A stretch of DNA of 26,184 nt from Candidatus Portnoyibacteriota bacterium (GTDB lineage: Bacteria; Patescibacteriota; Minisyncoccia; Portnoybacterales; GWB1-42-6): positions 1 through 26,184 of the forward strand of contig JAQUNU010000004.1 of the NCBI GenBank assembly GCA_028717445.1. Direction: 5' to 3'. The first letter of the stretch is position 1, and each line of letters opens with the position of its first letter. The position numbers and the translations under genes are program-made. This document shows positions 7,176-14,527 of this stretch, piece after piece. A model generated the notes under the pieces. The model saw only the letters and a program-made list of their open reading frames with translations. It was not told the origin of the DNA and did no database searches.

Positions 7176-7179
7176 TATC

Positions 7180-8943
7180 TTAAACTTCTATCACAACTGG
7201 CAGCACCATCGGTCTCCGCTGTGTCTTATTATACAGGAACTGGCCTATTTTGTCACGGATATTTTCTTTGATGTAAGTTTCGTTGATGGGACCTTGGTCG
7301 CCGGTGGCGGAATGCACGATTGATTTTACTTTTTCTCGCACTTCGTAAAGCAGTTCTTTGGACTCGCGCATATAGATAAAGCCGCGCGAGATGATGTCGG
7401 GGCTATTTTTCACCTTTCCATTTTGAGAGTCAATGGTGACGATAATGACGAACATGCCATCTTTGGCCATGGCCTGGCGGTCGCGCAGAACGATCTGGCC
7501 GACATCGCCGACGCCGAGGCCGTCAACCATGACATAGCTGGTGAGGGCGCGCTCGGTTTTATCCATCCAAATTTTATCTTTTGTCAGATGGATGATTTTT
7601 CCATTTCCAGCCACGACGATGTTTTCATGCGGGATGCCGACTGATTCGGCCAGCTCGGCGTGAAGTTGCAGCATATAATAATTGCCGTGGACCGGAATAA
7701 AAAATTTGGGCTTGATAAGATTGATCATCATTTTTAGATCTTCCTGCTGGCCGTGGCCAGAGGCATGGATGTCCATAAAGGGCGAATGATAGATCTTGGC
7801 GCCTTGCTTGACGAGAATATCCTTCAAACTTTGGACTGTTCTTTCGTTGCCCGGAACGACGGAAGAAGAGAAAACGATCGAATCGCCGCGCTGGATCTCA
7901 ATAGATTGATGTTCGCGATTGGCAATGCGCATCAGAACCGCGTTGCCCTCGCCTTGCGCGCCGGTGCACATCAAAAGCACGCGGTTTTCCGGATAATTGT
8001 TTATTTCTTTGGGCTGGATCAGGGTTCCTTTTTCAATTTTTAAATAGCCGAGTTCTTTGGCAATCTCAACGTTCATGCGCATGCCATAGCCGTCGATGGC
8101 GACCTTGCGGCCGTATTTTTCCGAAAGCGTGATGATTTGTTGGACGCGAGTGAGCAAAGACGCGAAGGTCGCCACGATAATGCGGCCCGGCGCGCTTTTG
8201 AAAATTCCTTCCAGATTCTCCTGGATATTTTTTTCGGAAATCGTATAACCCGGCGCTTCGGCGTTACAGCTATCCGACATAAGGCATAAAACATTCTGTG
8301 AGCCAATATTGGCGATTGCCGAAATGTCGGCTGGTTCGTCGCCGACTGGACTGTGGTCAAATTTAAAATCGCCCGTGTGCACGATGCTGCCGGTCGGGGT
8401 TTTAATGAAAAGTCCCAGGCCGTCGGGAATATTGTGGTTAACGTGGAAAAATTCCACCTCAAAATCGCCCAATTTGATTTTGTCGTTTTTGGTCACGGTA
8501 TGAATCTCAAGCTTCGGCGCGTCGGGAAAATCATCCTGCCGCTTTAGAATAATGCCGCGCGTCAGGGCCGCCGTAAAAATAGGCGGATTGCCGAGTTTGG
8601 GCATCAAATGGGGAATCGCGCCGATGTGGTCGTAGTGGCCGTGCGTGATGAGCACGCCGCGGATATTTTTTTCTTTACCTTTTAGATAGGAAATATTGGG
8701 AATGATATAGTCGATTCCCGGCATGCCTTCTTCGGGGAATTGCAGGCCCATGTCGACGATAACGATATCGTCTTTATATTCGATTACGGTCATATTTCGG
8801 CCGATTTCGTCCAGTCCGCCGAGCGGGATGATTTTGAGAGTGTCTTTGATGATTGTCTGTTTCGGCTGTCTTAGCCTGGTCTGATTCCTTGGCTGGCGCC
8901 GCCTCGGCTGAGGCCTATTTTCGACAATTGTGTTTTCTGTCAT
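7180..8943 (-). CDS. rnj: Ribonuclease J
   Basis: A metallo-beta-lactamase/beta-CASP ribonuclease with 5'-3' exo- and endonuclease activity, used in mRNA turnover and rRNA maturation. The 587 residues carry a basic, Arg/Gln/Pro-rich leader of about 27 residues, then 'LKIIPLGGLDEIGRNM', and the zinc motif HGHYDH (H101-x-H103-x-D105-H106). 'VHTGDFKFD', 'FSSSVVPGNER' (beta-CASP) and 'HASGHGQQEDLKMMI' (motif C) follow, and then the C-terminal dimerisation domain. All catalytic residues I can check are intact. The ATG at 8943 has no Shine-Dalgarno. It follows the 9016 gene by 72 bp and precedes trpS by 71 bp, on the same strand. Confidence 0.96.
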   Translation of the reverse strand: MTENTIVENRPQPRRRQPRNQTRLRQPKQTIIKDTLKIIPLGGLDEIGRNMTVIEYKDDIVIVDMGLQFPEEGMPGIDYIIPNISYLKGKEKNIRGVLITHGHYDHIGAIPHLMPKLGNPPIFTAALTRGIILKRQDDFPDAPKLEIHTVTKNDKIKLGDFEVEFFHVNHNIPDGLGLFIKTPTGSIVHTGDFKFDHSPVGDEPADISAIANIGSQNVLCLMSDSCNAEAPGYTISEKNIQENLEGIFKSAPGRIIVATFASLLTRVQQIITLSEKYGRKVAIDGYGMRMNVEIAKELGYLKIEKGTLIQPKEINNYPENRVLLMCTGAQGEGNAVLMRIANREHQSIEIQRGDSIVFSSSVVPGNERTVQSLKDILVKQGAKIYHSPFMDIHASGHGQQEDLKMMINLIKPKFFIPVHGNYYMLQLHAELAESVGIPHENIVVAGNGKIIHLTKDKIWMDKTERALTSYVMVDGLGVGDVGQIVLRDRQAMAKDGMFVIIVTIDSQNGKVKNSPDIISRGFIYMRESKELLYEVREKVKSIVHSATGDQGPINETYIKENIRDKIGQFLYNKTQRRPMVLPVVIEV

Positions 8944-9015
8944 GGCTTTTTTGTTTTCGAGGAATTAGATTCGCGGAGTTAAATAGTTTTAATGACGCAA
9001 TACCTGATTCCGATT

Positions 9016-9606
9016 TTATTTTTGAGATTTAAATAGATTTATAATTGATTTTCTTATTACAAAAAATGCTAAGGCGCAATCAATTGCCAGAAGGTAAATT
9101 GAAAACGCGTATTCTGAAAATTGCCATTGTTTGATCGCCAGCAACCCGGTTAATGGTCCGAAAATGCTTGTTGTATAAATCCAATGCGATTCGGTTTCTG
9201 GAAATTTCCAGGATTTTATTAAGGTGGGAATTGCGGCAAATAAATCGCTGATAATCGCAAAAAATATTGCGACGGCCGGTTCCCTGGTGATCATCCATAA
9301 GATTAATGCGAGCAGAGAAAATATGCCACAGAGATAATCAAATAAATTTAATTTCCAAAATGATTTCGGGTTTTTAAATGAAACAATAAAGACCAGCAAG
9401 GGGCCGAATCCAGCCATAAAGATAGGGAGAATAACCCATCTGGCGCCATTAGCAAAAGCTGCTGTCGCTGCGATAAAAGGAGCAATTGACCACATTAAAA
9501 AAGTGATTTTATTAGGCTTGGCATAACCAGCAAGAGTCTCTTTGACATAAATCAACGCTCCGCCAAGCTGAATGGCCGCGCCAAAAAAGACTAAATTTTG
9601 AAGCAT
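9016..9606 (-). CDS. Multi-pass membrane protein, unknown function
   Basis: A 196-residue protein with about six predicted membrane segments: near residues 3-20, 34-52, 57-75, 88-120 (two), 145-162 and 166-185. Pro and Trp residues are frequent in the segments (e.g. 'NKITFLMWSIAPFIAATAAF'). The overall pattern resembles small PQ-loop/SWEET-like or other uncharacterised six-helix proteins, but I see no diagnostic PQ motif and make no functional call. The ATG lies only 14 nt after the 3' end of tRNA-Leu with no Shine-Dalgarno. tRNA 3' processing would therefore release a mRNA with an extremely short leader. Confidence 0.78.
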   Translation of the reverse strand: MLQNLVFFGAAIQLGGALIYVKETLAGYAKPNKITFLMWSIAPFIAATAAFANGARWVILPIFMAGFGPLLVFIVSFKNPKSFWKLNLFDYLCGIFSLLALILWMITREPAVAIFFAIISDLFAAIPTLIKSWKFPETESHWIYTTSIFGPLTGLLAIKQWQFSEYAFSIYLLAIDCALAFFVIRKSIINLFKSQK

Positions 9607-9620
9607 AAGAATTAGAAGGG

Positions 9621-9704
9621 TGGGGATGGAGAGAGTTGAACTCTCACGGCCTTGCGGCCATAGCGCCCTGAACGCTACGTGTCTGCCAATTCCACCACAT
9701 CCCC
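9621..9704 (-). tRNA. tRNA-Leu (CAG)
   Basis: The - strand reads as a class II tRNA. Acceptor arm GGGGATG pairs with CATCCCC, followed by discriminator A. The D-arm contains GGAATTGGCAGAC. The anticodon stem TAGCG/CGCTA holds loop TTCAGGG (anticodon CAG, reading CUG). The long variable arm is GGCC-GCAA-GGCC, and the T-arm is GAGAG-TTCAACT-CTCTC. The bases after the discriminator are CCC, so the CCA tail is not encoded and must be added by tRNA nucleotidyltransferase. A coding sequence starts 14 nt downstream. Confidence 0.96.
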
Positions 9705-9827
9705 GATTTTAAATAATGTGGGACGTTTGCCGCTTCCGCCATTCGCCCAGGCGCCAAAAACAAAACGGCGTTTCCCGATAGATTAGAGGCGGTTTTTGAA
9801 TCTAAAGTTCAAAGTAGCCTTCTTTCG

Positions 9828-10631
9828 CTAAAGCTTCAGAAGGGTAAAACAATTTTGAATTGAAAGCTTGTCTGAATAGAGTTCCGGCTTATTAAGATAT
9901 TCTAACATATTTATATTGCTTTGTCCAGAAATGTACATTGGTTGGCCATCCATTGCGCTGAATTCAGGCGTCTCTTTTGGTTTTAGATTTTTTAAAGCCG
10001 GCAAATTTTTATAGTTTTTATTTGGCTGAATTTCAAGATTCCCTTCTTTATTTTGTAAAAGATAATAAGCAGCGCCGCGGCGCGTTTTATATGGCTGATA
10101 AATTCCTTCGACATCCGCCACGAAATTCGCCGTGACGAGTTCCTTATCCGTGGCATTGATAGTCACATGACCAAAGCCGGCGGGGAAGACGGCATGCTGG
10201 CCTTCGTTTACTTTTATCAAATAAGCTTCAAGTATTTTTTCAAAGGAATCATCCATTTTTTGAATAAGAAAATAAGCCGTTCCGCTAAGCACTTCGTAGA
10301 TTTCGGGATAATTCAGACCGGCTTGATTCTTTGGATGAAAATGGCCGATTGTTTTTGAAAATTCACAGCCCAGCTTTCCGGGGTGAAAAACTGTCAGATC
10401 AAATCGCAGATTTGCCTTTTTGAATTTTTCAGCATCGGCGGGCAGAAAAATCTGGCGATACATCTCATAGATTGAATCGCGGTCGAAACTTGCCTCCGGA
10501 TCGGCGAGATATTCGCGCATATCTTCAAGTCGACGGAAAGACGGCCTTTTTTCTTCGAGAGGCGATTTAAAAATCAGCGAGCCGTCATCGTTTAAAAAAA
10601 TAGGCAAGCCGGAATGGACGAGTTCGATCAT
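9828..10631 (-). CDS. pgi: Cupin-type glucose-6-phosphate isomerase
   Basis: It interconverts glucose-6-phosphate and fructose-6-phosphate. The protein belongs to the metal-dependent cupin family known mainly from archaea (PF06560), unrelated to the usual bacterial PGI. Key features in 267 residues are 'TIGHFHP' (His97, His99), 'YPEIYEVLSGTAYF' (Glu110 or Glu113 as ligand), and 'HAVFPAGFGHVTIN' (His155), the expected cupin metal set. The protein is longer than the ~190-residue archaeal enzyme; about 75 residues after the cupin core are not assigned. The ATG at 10631 has no Shine-Dalgarno and is preceded by a word-iterated spacer. Family confidence is high; activity is inferred. Confidence 0.88.
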   Translation of the reverse strand: MIELVHSGLPIFLNDDGSLIFKSPLEEKRPSFRRLEDMREYLADPEASFDRDSIYEMYRQIFLPADAEKFKKANLRFDLTVFHPGKLGCEFSKTIGHFHPKNQAGLNYPEIYEVLSGTAYFLIQKMDDSFEKILEAYLIKVNEGQHAVFPAGFGHVTINATDKELVTANFVADVEGIYQPYKTRRGAAYYLLQNKEGNLEIQPNKNYKNLPALKNLKPKETPEFSAMDGQPMYISGQSNINMLEYLNKPELYSDKLSIQNCFTLLKL

Positions 10632-10639
10632 TAAAACTG

Positions 10640-10706
10640 CGGCTAGTGACTAGCAACTAGAGAATCAGAAGAAACGATTTGCTAATAGCTATTGACTAGC
10701 GGCTGT
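10640..10706. repeat. Word-iterated spacer upstream of pgi
   Basis: CTAGT/ACTAG and GCTA/TAGC words recur throughout. GCTAGT-G-ACTAGC (10642-10654) is an inverted repeat. AATAGCTATT (10684-10693) is a perfect palindrome. GACTAGC occurs near both ends, each time next to a GCGGCT. There is no coding potential and no T-run, so it is not a standard terminator. Confidence 0.62.
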
Positions 10707-10709
10707 AGC

Positions 10710-12491
10710 TTAGTTGAAAAATCCTTTCCAATGCCAGGTGCGTTTTGTTTTTATATACCATTTTTCGATTTCAGAGAAACGGTCGGAAGGCATAAATATT
10801 TTTTCTTCCGAATTTTCGGGCGCTTTTTTAAAATCTATCCCTTTGATTTGGTTGGAGAGGGGGTAAAGGTAGCTTGGCGAATAAAGGAAAATAGCGGGCA
10901 GATCTTCAACGATGATCTTTGAGAATTCTTCGTATTTTTTGGCGCGGGAGGCCTGGTCGATGTCTTGGCGCGCGTCCTGCAGGATAGCGTCAACCTTGGA
11001 ATTATCGTAGACGGCAATGTTGAGGCCGGGGTCTTTTTTCTGGGAAGAATGCCAGAAAGAAAAAGGGTCAGGATCGATATTTAAGACTTCGCCGAAAAGA
11101 AGAATTTGATATTGTCGAGATTTGATATTTTCCTGCTGGACGCTGAGCGCATCATTGGCTTCGACATTTGTTTTTATTCCGATTTTTTCCCAGGAATTTT
11201 TTACAAAATCAGCGGCCGAGACCAGTTCCGGCCAGGAAATTGTCGTTAAAGTGAATTCAAGTTTAACCGGATCCTTTCCTTTTTCCATAATTTTTTCTCG
11301 GATGCCATCTCCATCTTTATCAACCCAGCCATTGGATTCCAAAATTTCTTTTGCCTTGTCAATATTAAATTCATAAATTTTTATGTCATTGGAATAGCCC
11401 AGCATTCCTGGCGGAATGGGGGAATGAATCGGTTGGCCGAAGCCGCCCAGAACCTGACGAACCAGCTCATTTTTATCAATAGCGTGCGCCATGGCCAGGC
11501 GCACATTCTTGTCGCTCAGGGTTTTTTGGATTTCTTGATTGAAAAAGAGAGAGAAACTGCGGGGCAGGGAAAGCGAATAGATATTAACGCCGTTATTCTG
11601 TCTGTTTTTGGCCGCCTGATAATTAACGGCGCTGACATAGCTTACGCCTTGTATTTCTCCCTTGCGCCAGGAAGCCAGCGCGTCGTCTTCATTTCCAAAA
11701 AATCTGAGAACGATCTGGGAAAGATAAGGCCCTTCAAGATAAAAATCCTTAAATGCCTCAAGCTCAAGCGTTTTGATTGTTCCGTCTTTGTTTTTTTCAA
11801 GTTTTTTAAAAAAATAAGGGCCGGATCCGATGGGCTTCAGATTTCTTTCGCTCAGTGGAAAATCAACGAAGGAAATGTTTTGCCAAATGTGCTTGGGAAG
11901 GATGCCGGCGGTCAGATTGGAAAGGAAAGCGGCATAAGGGTTCTTTAATTTGAAACGGATGGCAAAATCATCGATTTTTTCAACCTCAACTCCATACCAG
12001 TTGGCCCGCAGAGGACTCCGGTAGTTCGGGTCTTTAATGATGGAAATAGTGTAGATGACATCTTCGGCCGTGACTGGTTGACCGTCATGCCAGAAGGCAT
12101 TTTTTCTAAGAAAAACTTCATAGGTTTTTCCGGAATCGCCGATTTGGTAGCTTTCGGCCAAATCCGGAATAAACGCGCCTTTGGAATTATATTTGAATAG
12201 GCCGGAAAAAATTACTCTGGTGACATCGCGGTCAGCGTCGTTGGTCTGCGCCAGCACCGGATTCAGATATCGCGGAGACCCGATGATGCCTTCTCGATAA
12301 ATCCCGCCCAGCGCCGGGGCGACTTCCGTATTCCCTTTATATATCCGATAACCCACAAAAACAGCCGAAACCGCGATCAAAACACAGAAACCAAAAAAAA
12401 GATACGATTCTTTTTTTCCTAGAATTTTAAAAAATTGGCTCCATTGATAGAGAGTGGGCCATTTGAGATTTTTGAAATAAAGAATAGGCAT
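10710..12491 (-). CDS. Family 5 (oligopeptide-type) solute-binding protein, membrane-anchored
   Basis: An SBP_bac_5 (DppA/OppA-like) ABC transporter binding protein. The 593 residues start with a short cytoplasmic segment and one membrane anchor at about 30-48. There is no lipobox cysteine, so it is tethered by a transmembrane helix rather than lipid. The binding domain follows: 'PRYLNPVLAQTNDADRDV', 'LAESYQIGDSGKTYEVFLRKNAFWHDGQPVTAEDVIYT' (several blocks), 'PIGSGPYFF', 'VRLAMAHAIDKNELV' and 'YPLSNQIKGIDF', all typical. No permease or ATPase gene is nearby, so partner and ligand are unknown. The start is 22 bp behind secG without a Shine-Dalgarno, and the gene is probably cotranscribed with it. 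Confidence 0.92.
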   Translation of the reverse strand: MPILYFKNLKWPTLYQWSQFFKILGKKESYLFFGFCVLIAVSAVFVGYRIYKGNTEVAPALGGIYREGIIGSPRYLNPVLAQTNDADRDVTRVIFSGLFKYNSKGAFIPDLAESYQIGDSGKTYEVFLRKNAFWHDGQPVTAEDVIYTISIIKDPNYRSPLRANWYGVEVEKIDDFAIRFKLKNPYAAFLSNLTAGILPKHIWQNISFVDFPLSERNLKPIGSGPYFFKKLEKNKDGTIKTLELEAFKDFYLEGPYLSQIVLRFFGNEDDALASWRKGEIQGVSYVSAVNYQAAKNRQNNGVNIYSLSLPRSFSLFFNQEIQKTLSDKNVRLAMAHAIDKNELVRQVLGGFGQPIHSPIPPGMLGYSNDIKIYEFNIDKAKEILESNGWVDKDGDGIREKIMEKGKDPVKLEFTLTTISWPELVSAADFVKNSWEKIGIKTNVEANDALSVQQENIKSRQYQILLFGEVLNIDPDPFSFWHSSQKKDPGLNIAVYDNSKVDAILQDARQDIDQASRAKKYEEFSKIIVEDLPAIFLYSPSYLYPLSNQIKGIDFKKAPENSEEKIFMPSDRFSEIEKWYIKTKRTWHWKGFFN

Positions 12492-12512
12492 TTTATGCTA
12501 AAATAAGTGTCG

Positions 12513-12734
12513 TTAGCGGCTGGCGATAATGCTAATTATGGCGATTCCCAGAAAAAGGACAGCCAAAATTATCGTGCTGATATAAAGCACTTTTTCAAAG
12601 CCTCGCTTGGTGTAATAAGAAGCGCTGCTTCCGCCCATTAAGGCCGAAGAGCCAGCGCCGCGTCTTTGTAAAAGGATAGAAACGATAAGCAGGATGGAAA
12701 GAAAGATCTGAATATAACCGAAATAAGATGTCAT
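12513..12734 (-). CDS. secG: Preprotein translocase subunit SecG
   Basis: SecG is the small membrane subunit of SecYEG that assists protein export. The 73 residues hold two membrane segments (about 3-22 and 47-70) joined by the characteristic glycine-rich loop: 'LLQRRGAGSSALMGGSS', then 'YYTKRGFEKVLYI'. I chose ATG 12734 (MTSYFGYIQIF). The upstream TTG at 12755 would only overlap the preceding gene and adds a basic stretch absent from the family. The start comes 4 bp after the PF04020-like gene stop, with no Shine-Dalgarno, so translation is probably coupled. Confidence 0.92.
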   Translation of the reverse strand: MTSYFGYIQIFLSILLIVSILLQRRGAGSSALMGGSSASYYTKRGFEKVLYISTIILAVLFLGIAIISIIASR

Positions 12735-12738
12735 AATT

Positions 12739-13101
12739 TTAATTTTGCGGCTCAATCGGCCGCTTTTTCGTTAACCAGTTAATAATAATATTTGCCGCGC
12801 TAATGATAATGGCAACGCCAATATAAGCCCATAACCCCATGATAGTCAGATCGGGAATAAATTTTGTCAGAGTCCAGACCAGGAAAATATTGATTATAAA
12901 ACTAAATAGACCCAGCGTCAAAACGATAAATGGCCAGGAGATGAACTTGAGAACGGGTTTTACAAAGATATTGATCAGAGCCAAAATAAGGCCGGCCAAA
13001 AGAAGAGTTTTCCAATCGCCTCGGAAAGTGACTCCAGGAATAAGATAAGCGGCTAAATAAATAGTCAACGAATTGGCCAGAACTCTGATAATAAAGCGCA
13101 T
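12739..13101 (-). CDS. PF04020-type four-helix membrane protein (YvlD / 'phage holin family')
   Basis: A 120-residue protein with four membrane segments: about 5-22, 31-52, 58-80 and 88-110. The arrangement is diagnostic of PF04020: 'MRFIIRVLANSLTIYLAAYLIPGV', 'LILALINIFVKPVLKFISWPFIVLTLGLFSFIINIFLVW' and 'WAYIGVAIIISAANIIINWL' (quoted in blocks for the match, residues 1-24, 38-76 and 90-109). Despite the database name it is a common chromosomal protein of unknown function, not evidence of phage. It heads the operon with secG and the binding protein. A TTGACT-N17-TAAGCT promoter lies just upstream, giving a very short leader. Confidence 0.87.
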   Translation of the reverse strand: MRFIIRVLANSLTIYLAAYLIPGVTFRGDWKTLLLAGLILALINIFVKPVLKFISWPFIVLTLGLFSFIINIFLVWTLTKFIPDLTIMGLWAYIGVAIIISAANIIINWLTKKRPIEPQN

Positions 13102-13113
13102 ATGAATATTAAA

Positions 13114-13142
13114 AGCTTAGCAAAATAAACGTTTAAAGTCAA
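13114..13142 (-). promoter_or_regulatory. Promoter of the PF04020-secG-SBP operon
   Basis: TTGACT (13142-13137), 17 nt, TAAGCT (13119-13114) on the - strand. The -10 hexamer departs from consensus. Twelve nucleotides separate it from ATG 13101, predicting a leader of only about 5 nt. Confidence 0.6.
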
Positions 13143-13254
13143 TGAGGGTTTTTATTAAAGTTTCGGCGCTTATCATCTCTTTCTTATAAGTTTTTGCAGT
13201 AAAAAAACGCTTTTGCCGGAAATTTTCATCCCGGATTTCTTTTTGCGCCTTTTT

Positions 13255-14490
13255 TCAGCTCTTTCGAGCTTTTTTTCTATCTCTTCGATTTGCTTTTGGC
13301 GTGAATTTCTGACCATGGAGAAAACGATAATAGAATATGGCGAAACGGTGCGCTTCGTCTCGGACGTGTTTGAATAAATTTTGAAGCGCTTCGGGCAGAG
13401 CGGAAATTTTCAACGCTCTGTCGCTGTATTCAGTATAAATTTCTTCTTCTTTCTTCGCAAGGGAAATTATCGCCCTATTCGGCATACTAAACTTATTTGA
13501 CGGCCGTCCAAAAAGTTTAGTAGTTGTAAAAAATTTTATTTGCGAAAGCGCGGCCGAAAGCTGGGCTTTTCCTCCGTCAATCAAAACCAAATCTGGATAA
13601 GGCCATTCGGGGTGGTTAAAGCGTCTCTTTAAAACCTCTTTCAGCATGGCAATGTCGTTGGCGCCTCGGACTGTCTTGATGCGGAATTTGCGATATTCGG
13701 ATTTTTCCGGTTTTGAGTCGTAAAAAACGATCATTGAGCCGGTGGCGTAAACGCCTTGGATATTCGAAATATCATAGGCTTCGACGCGGATGGGTTCATC
13801 CGCGTAAAGGCGGAGCAACTGGCGGAGAAGGTTGAGACTTTGAAAATATTTCTCTTTTTGCTTTTCTTTGTTTCTTCCTTTTATCCCGAATATTTCGGCC
13901 TCAAGTTTAATGCCGAAGGGTTTGTTTCGGGATTTCGTCAATTCTTTAGATCCGGAAACAAGTTCGGCTTGACGGATAGAATGCGCCGGACATAGCCCGA
14001 GGTGCCACTGCAGGCAAGGTTTTTCATAAAGATTTTTGCAGGTTTTATATGGTAAAATTTTTCGCAAAGCTCTTAAGGTTTTTTTCAGTTCTCGGCCATT
14101 GACAAACGGGCCAATGGGATTGTCGAAATTATTTCGCGCCGAGTTTTGGTGAATTGCTTCAACTCTTGGCCATTCGTCTTTTGTAAAATTCACCCAAAAA
14201 AATGATTTGTCGTCACGCCATTGAATATTGAATTTCGGCTGGTATTTTTTGATGAGTTCATTTTCCAGGAGCATGGCCTGCTTTTCGTCGTCGGTTTCGA
14301 TACAATCGAGCTCCGAGGCAAACTCCAAAAAATCGGAGCCGGCCGGTCCGGTCTTTAAATGCGACTGCAGCCTTTTTTTGAGATTCAAGGCTTTGCCAAT
14401 GTAAATAATCCGGCCGGCCCGGTCTTTAAAAAAATAGACGCCGGAATTCTGGCAGGTCCTTTTAATTTTATTTAAAATCGCCCTTTTCAT
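13255..14490 (-). CDS. uvrC: Short UvrC-type excinuclease subunit
   Basis: UvrC makes the dual incisions in nucleotide excision repair. The 411 residues contain a GIY-YIG domain (17-100: 'GVYFFKDRAGRIIYIGKA', Arg40, Glu76/78), a cysteine cluster (Cys151, Cys159, Cys167) and the RNase H-like incision domain with Asp240 (YDISN), Asp279, Asp305 (DGGKAQL) and His381. Full-length UvrC is about 600 residues. Here the UvrB-binding UVR helix pair and the C-terminal (HhH)2 DNA-binding domain are absent, replaced at the end by a basic tail. The fourth cluster cysteine, expected four residues after Cys167, is a serine, exactly where a repeat-encoded insert (about 171-192) begins. A second insert lies at 324-335. 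The gene is divergent from 14603, with a near-leaderless start. Confidence 0.88.
   Translation of the reverse strand: MKRAILNKIKRTCQNSGVYFFKDRAGRIIYIGKALNLKKRLQSHLKTGPAGSDFLEFASELDCIETDDEKQAMLLENELIKKYQPKFNIQWRDDKSFFWVNFTKDEWPRVEAIHQNSARNNFDNPIGPFVNGRELKKTLRALRKILPYKTCKNLYEKPCLQWHLGLCPAHSIRQAELVSGSKELTKSRNKPFGIKLEAEIFGIKGRNKEKQKEKYFQSLNLLRQLLRLYADEPIRVEAYDISNIQGVYATGSMIVFYDSKPEKSEYRKFRIKTVRGANDIAMLKEVLKRRFNHPEWPYPDLVLIDGGKAQLSAALSQIKFFTTTKLFGRPSNKFSMPNRAIISLAKKEEEIYTEYSDRALKISALPEALQNLFKHVRDEAHRFAIFYYRFLHGQKFTPKANRRDRKKARKS
13486..13521. repeat. 36-bp palindromic element, family B, copy 2, in frame inside uvrC
   Basis: ACTAAACTTAT (13486-13496), the decamer palindrome GACGGCCGTC (13499-13508) and AAAAGTTTAGT (13511-13521) match 5154-5189 at 34 of 36 positions. 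On the - strand it is read as TKLFGRPSNKFS, twelve codons with no stop. It falls between 'DGGKAQLSAAL' and 'ISLAKKEEEI' of the RNase H-like domain, where ordinary UvrC has a shorter loop. Confidence 0.85.
13923..13985. repeat. Family A ('ELVSGS'-type) repeat, copy 2, in frame inside uvrC
   Basis: The + strand segment GATCCGGAAACAAG / TTCGGCTTGAC (13949-13973) resembles the repeat at 3276-3303 upstream of rpsF. GTTTCGGGAT at 13924 is a near inverse of GATCCGGAAAC, so the whole unit is roughly palindromic. Read on the - strand it encodes the insert 'RQAELVSGSKELTKSRNKPF' between the UvrC cysteine cluster and the next domain. Confidence 0.65.
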
Positions 14491-14498
14491 AAGAACAT

Positions 14499-14527
14499 AT
14501 TTTAACCTTTTAGCCTTGTTTTTTCAA
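14499..14527 (-). promoter_or_regulatory. Promoter of uvrC, near-leaderless
   Basis: TTGAAA (14527-14522), 17 nt, TAAAAT (14504-14499) on the - strand, followed by 8 nt and ATG 14490. Transcription should begin within about two bases of the start codon. It overlaps the divergent promoter at 14516-14544. Confidence 0.72.

Noticed and set aside
7747..8043. + strand frames within RNase J
   Set aside because: They are antisense to the conserved beta-CASP region and lack ribosome sites or family similarity.
9736..9830. Terminator between pgi and tRNA-Leu
   Set aside because: Only a four-base CGCC/GGCG pairing is present and no T-run follows it in the right direction.
12739..13101. Evidence of prophage from the 'phage holin family' protein
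   Set aside because: PF04020 proteins are ordinary chromosomal membrane proteins, and the gene sits in an operon with secG. No lysin, capsid or integrase is present.
13196..13254. Terminator after uvrC
   Set aside because: Only a weak CCGG/CCGG pairing precedes a T-run on the - strand. The stem is too poor to report as a feature.
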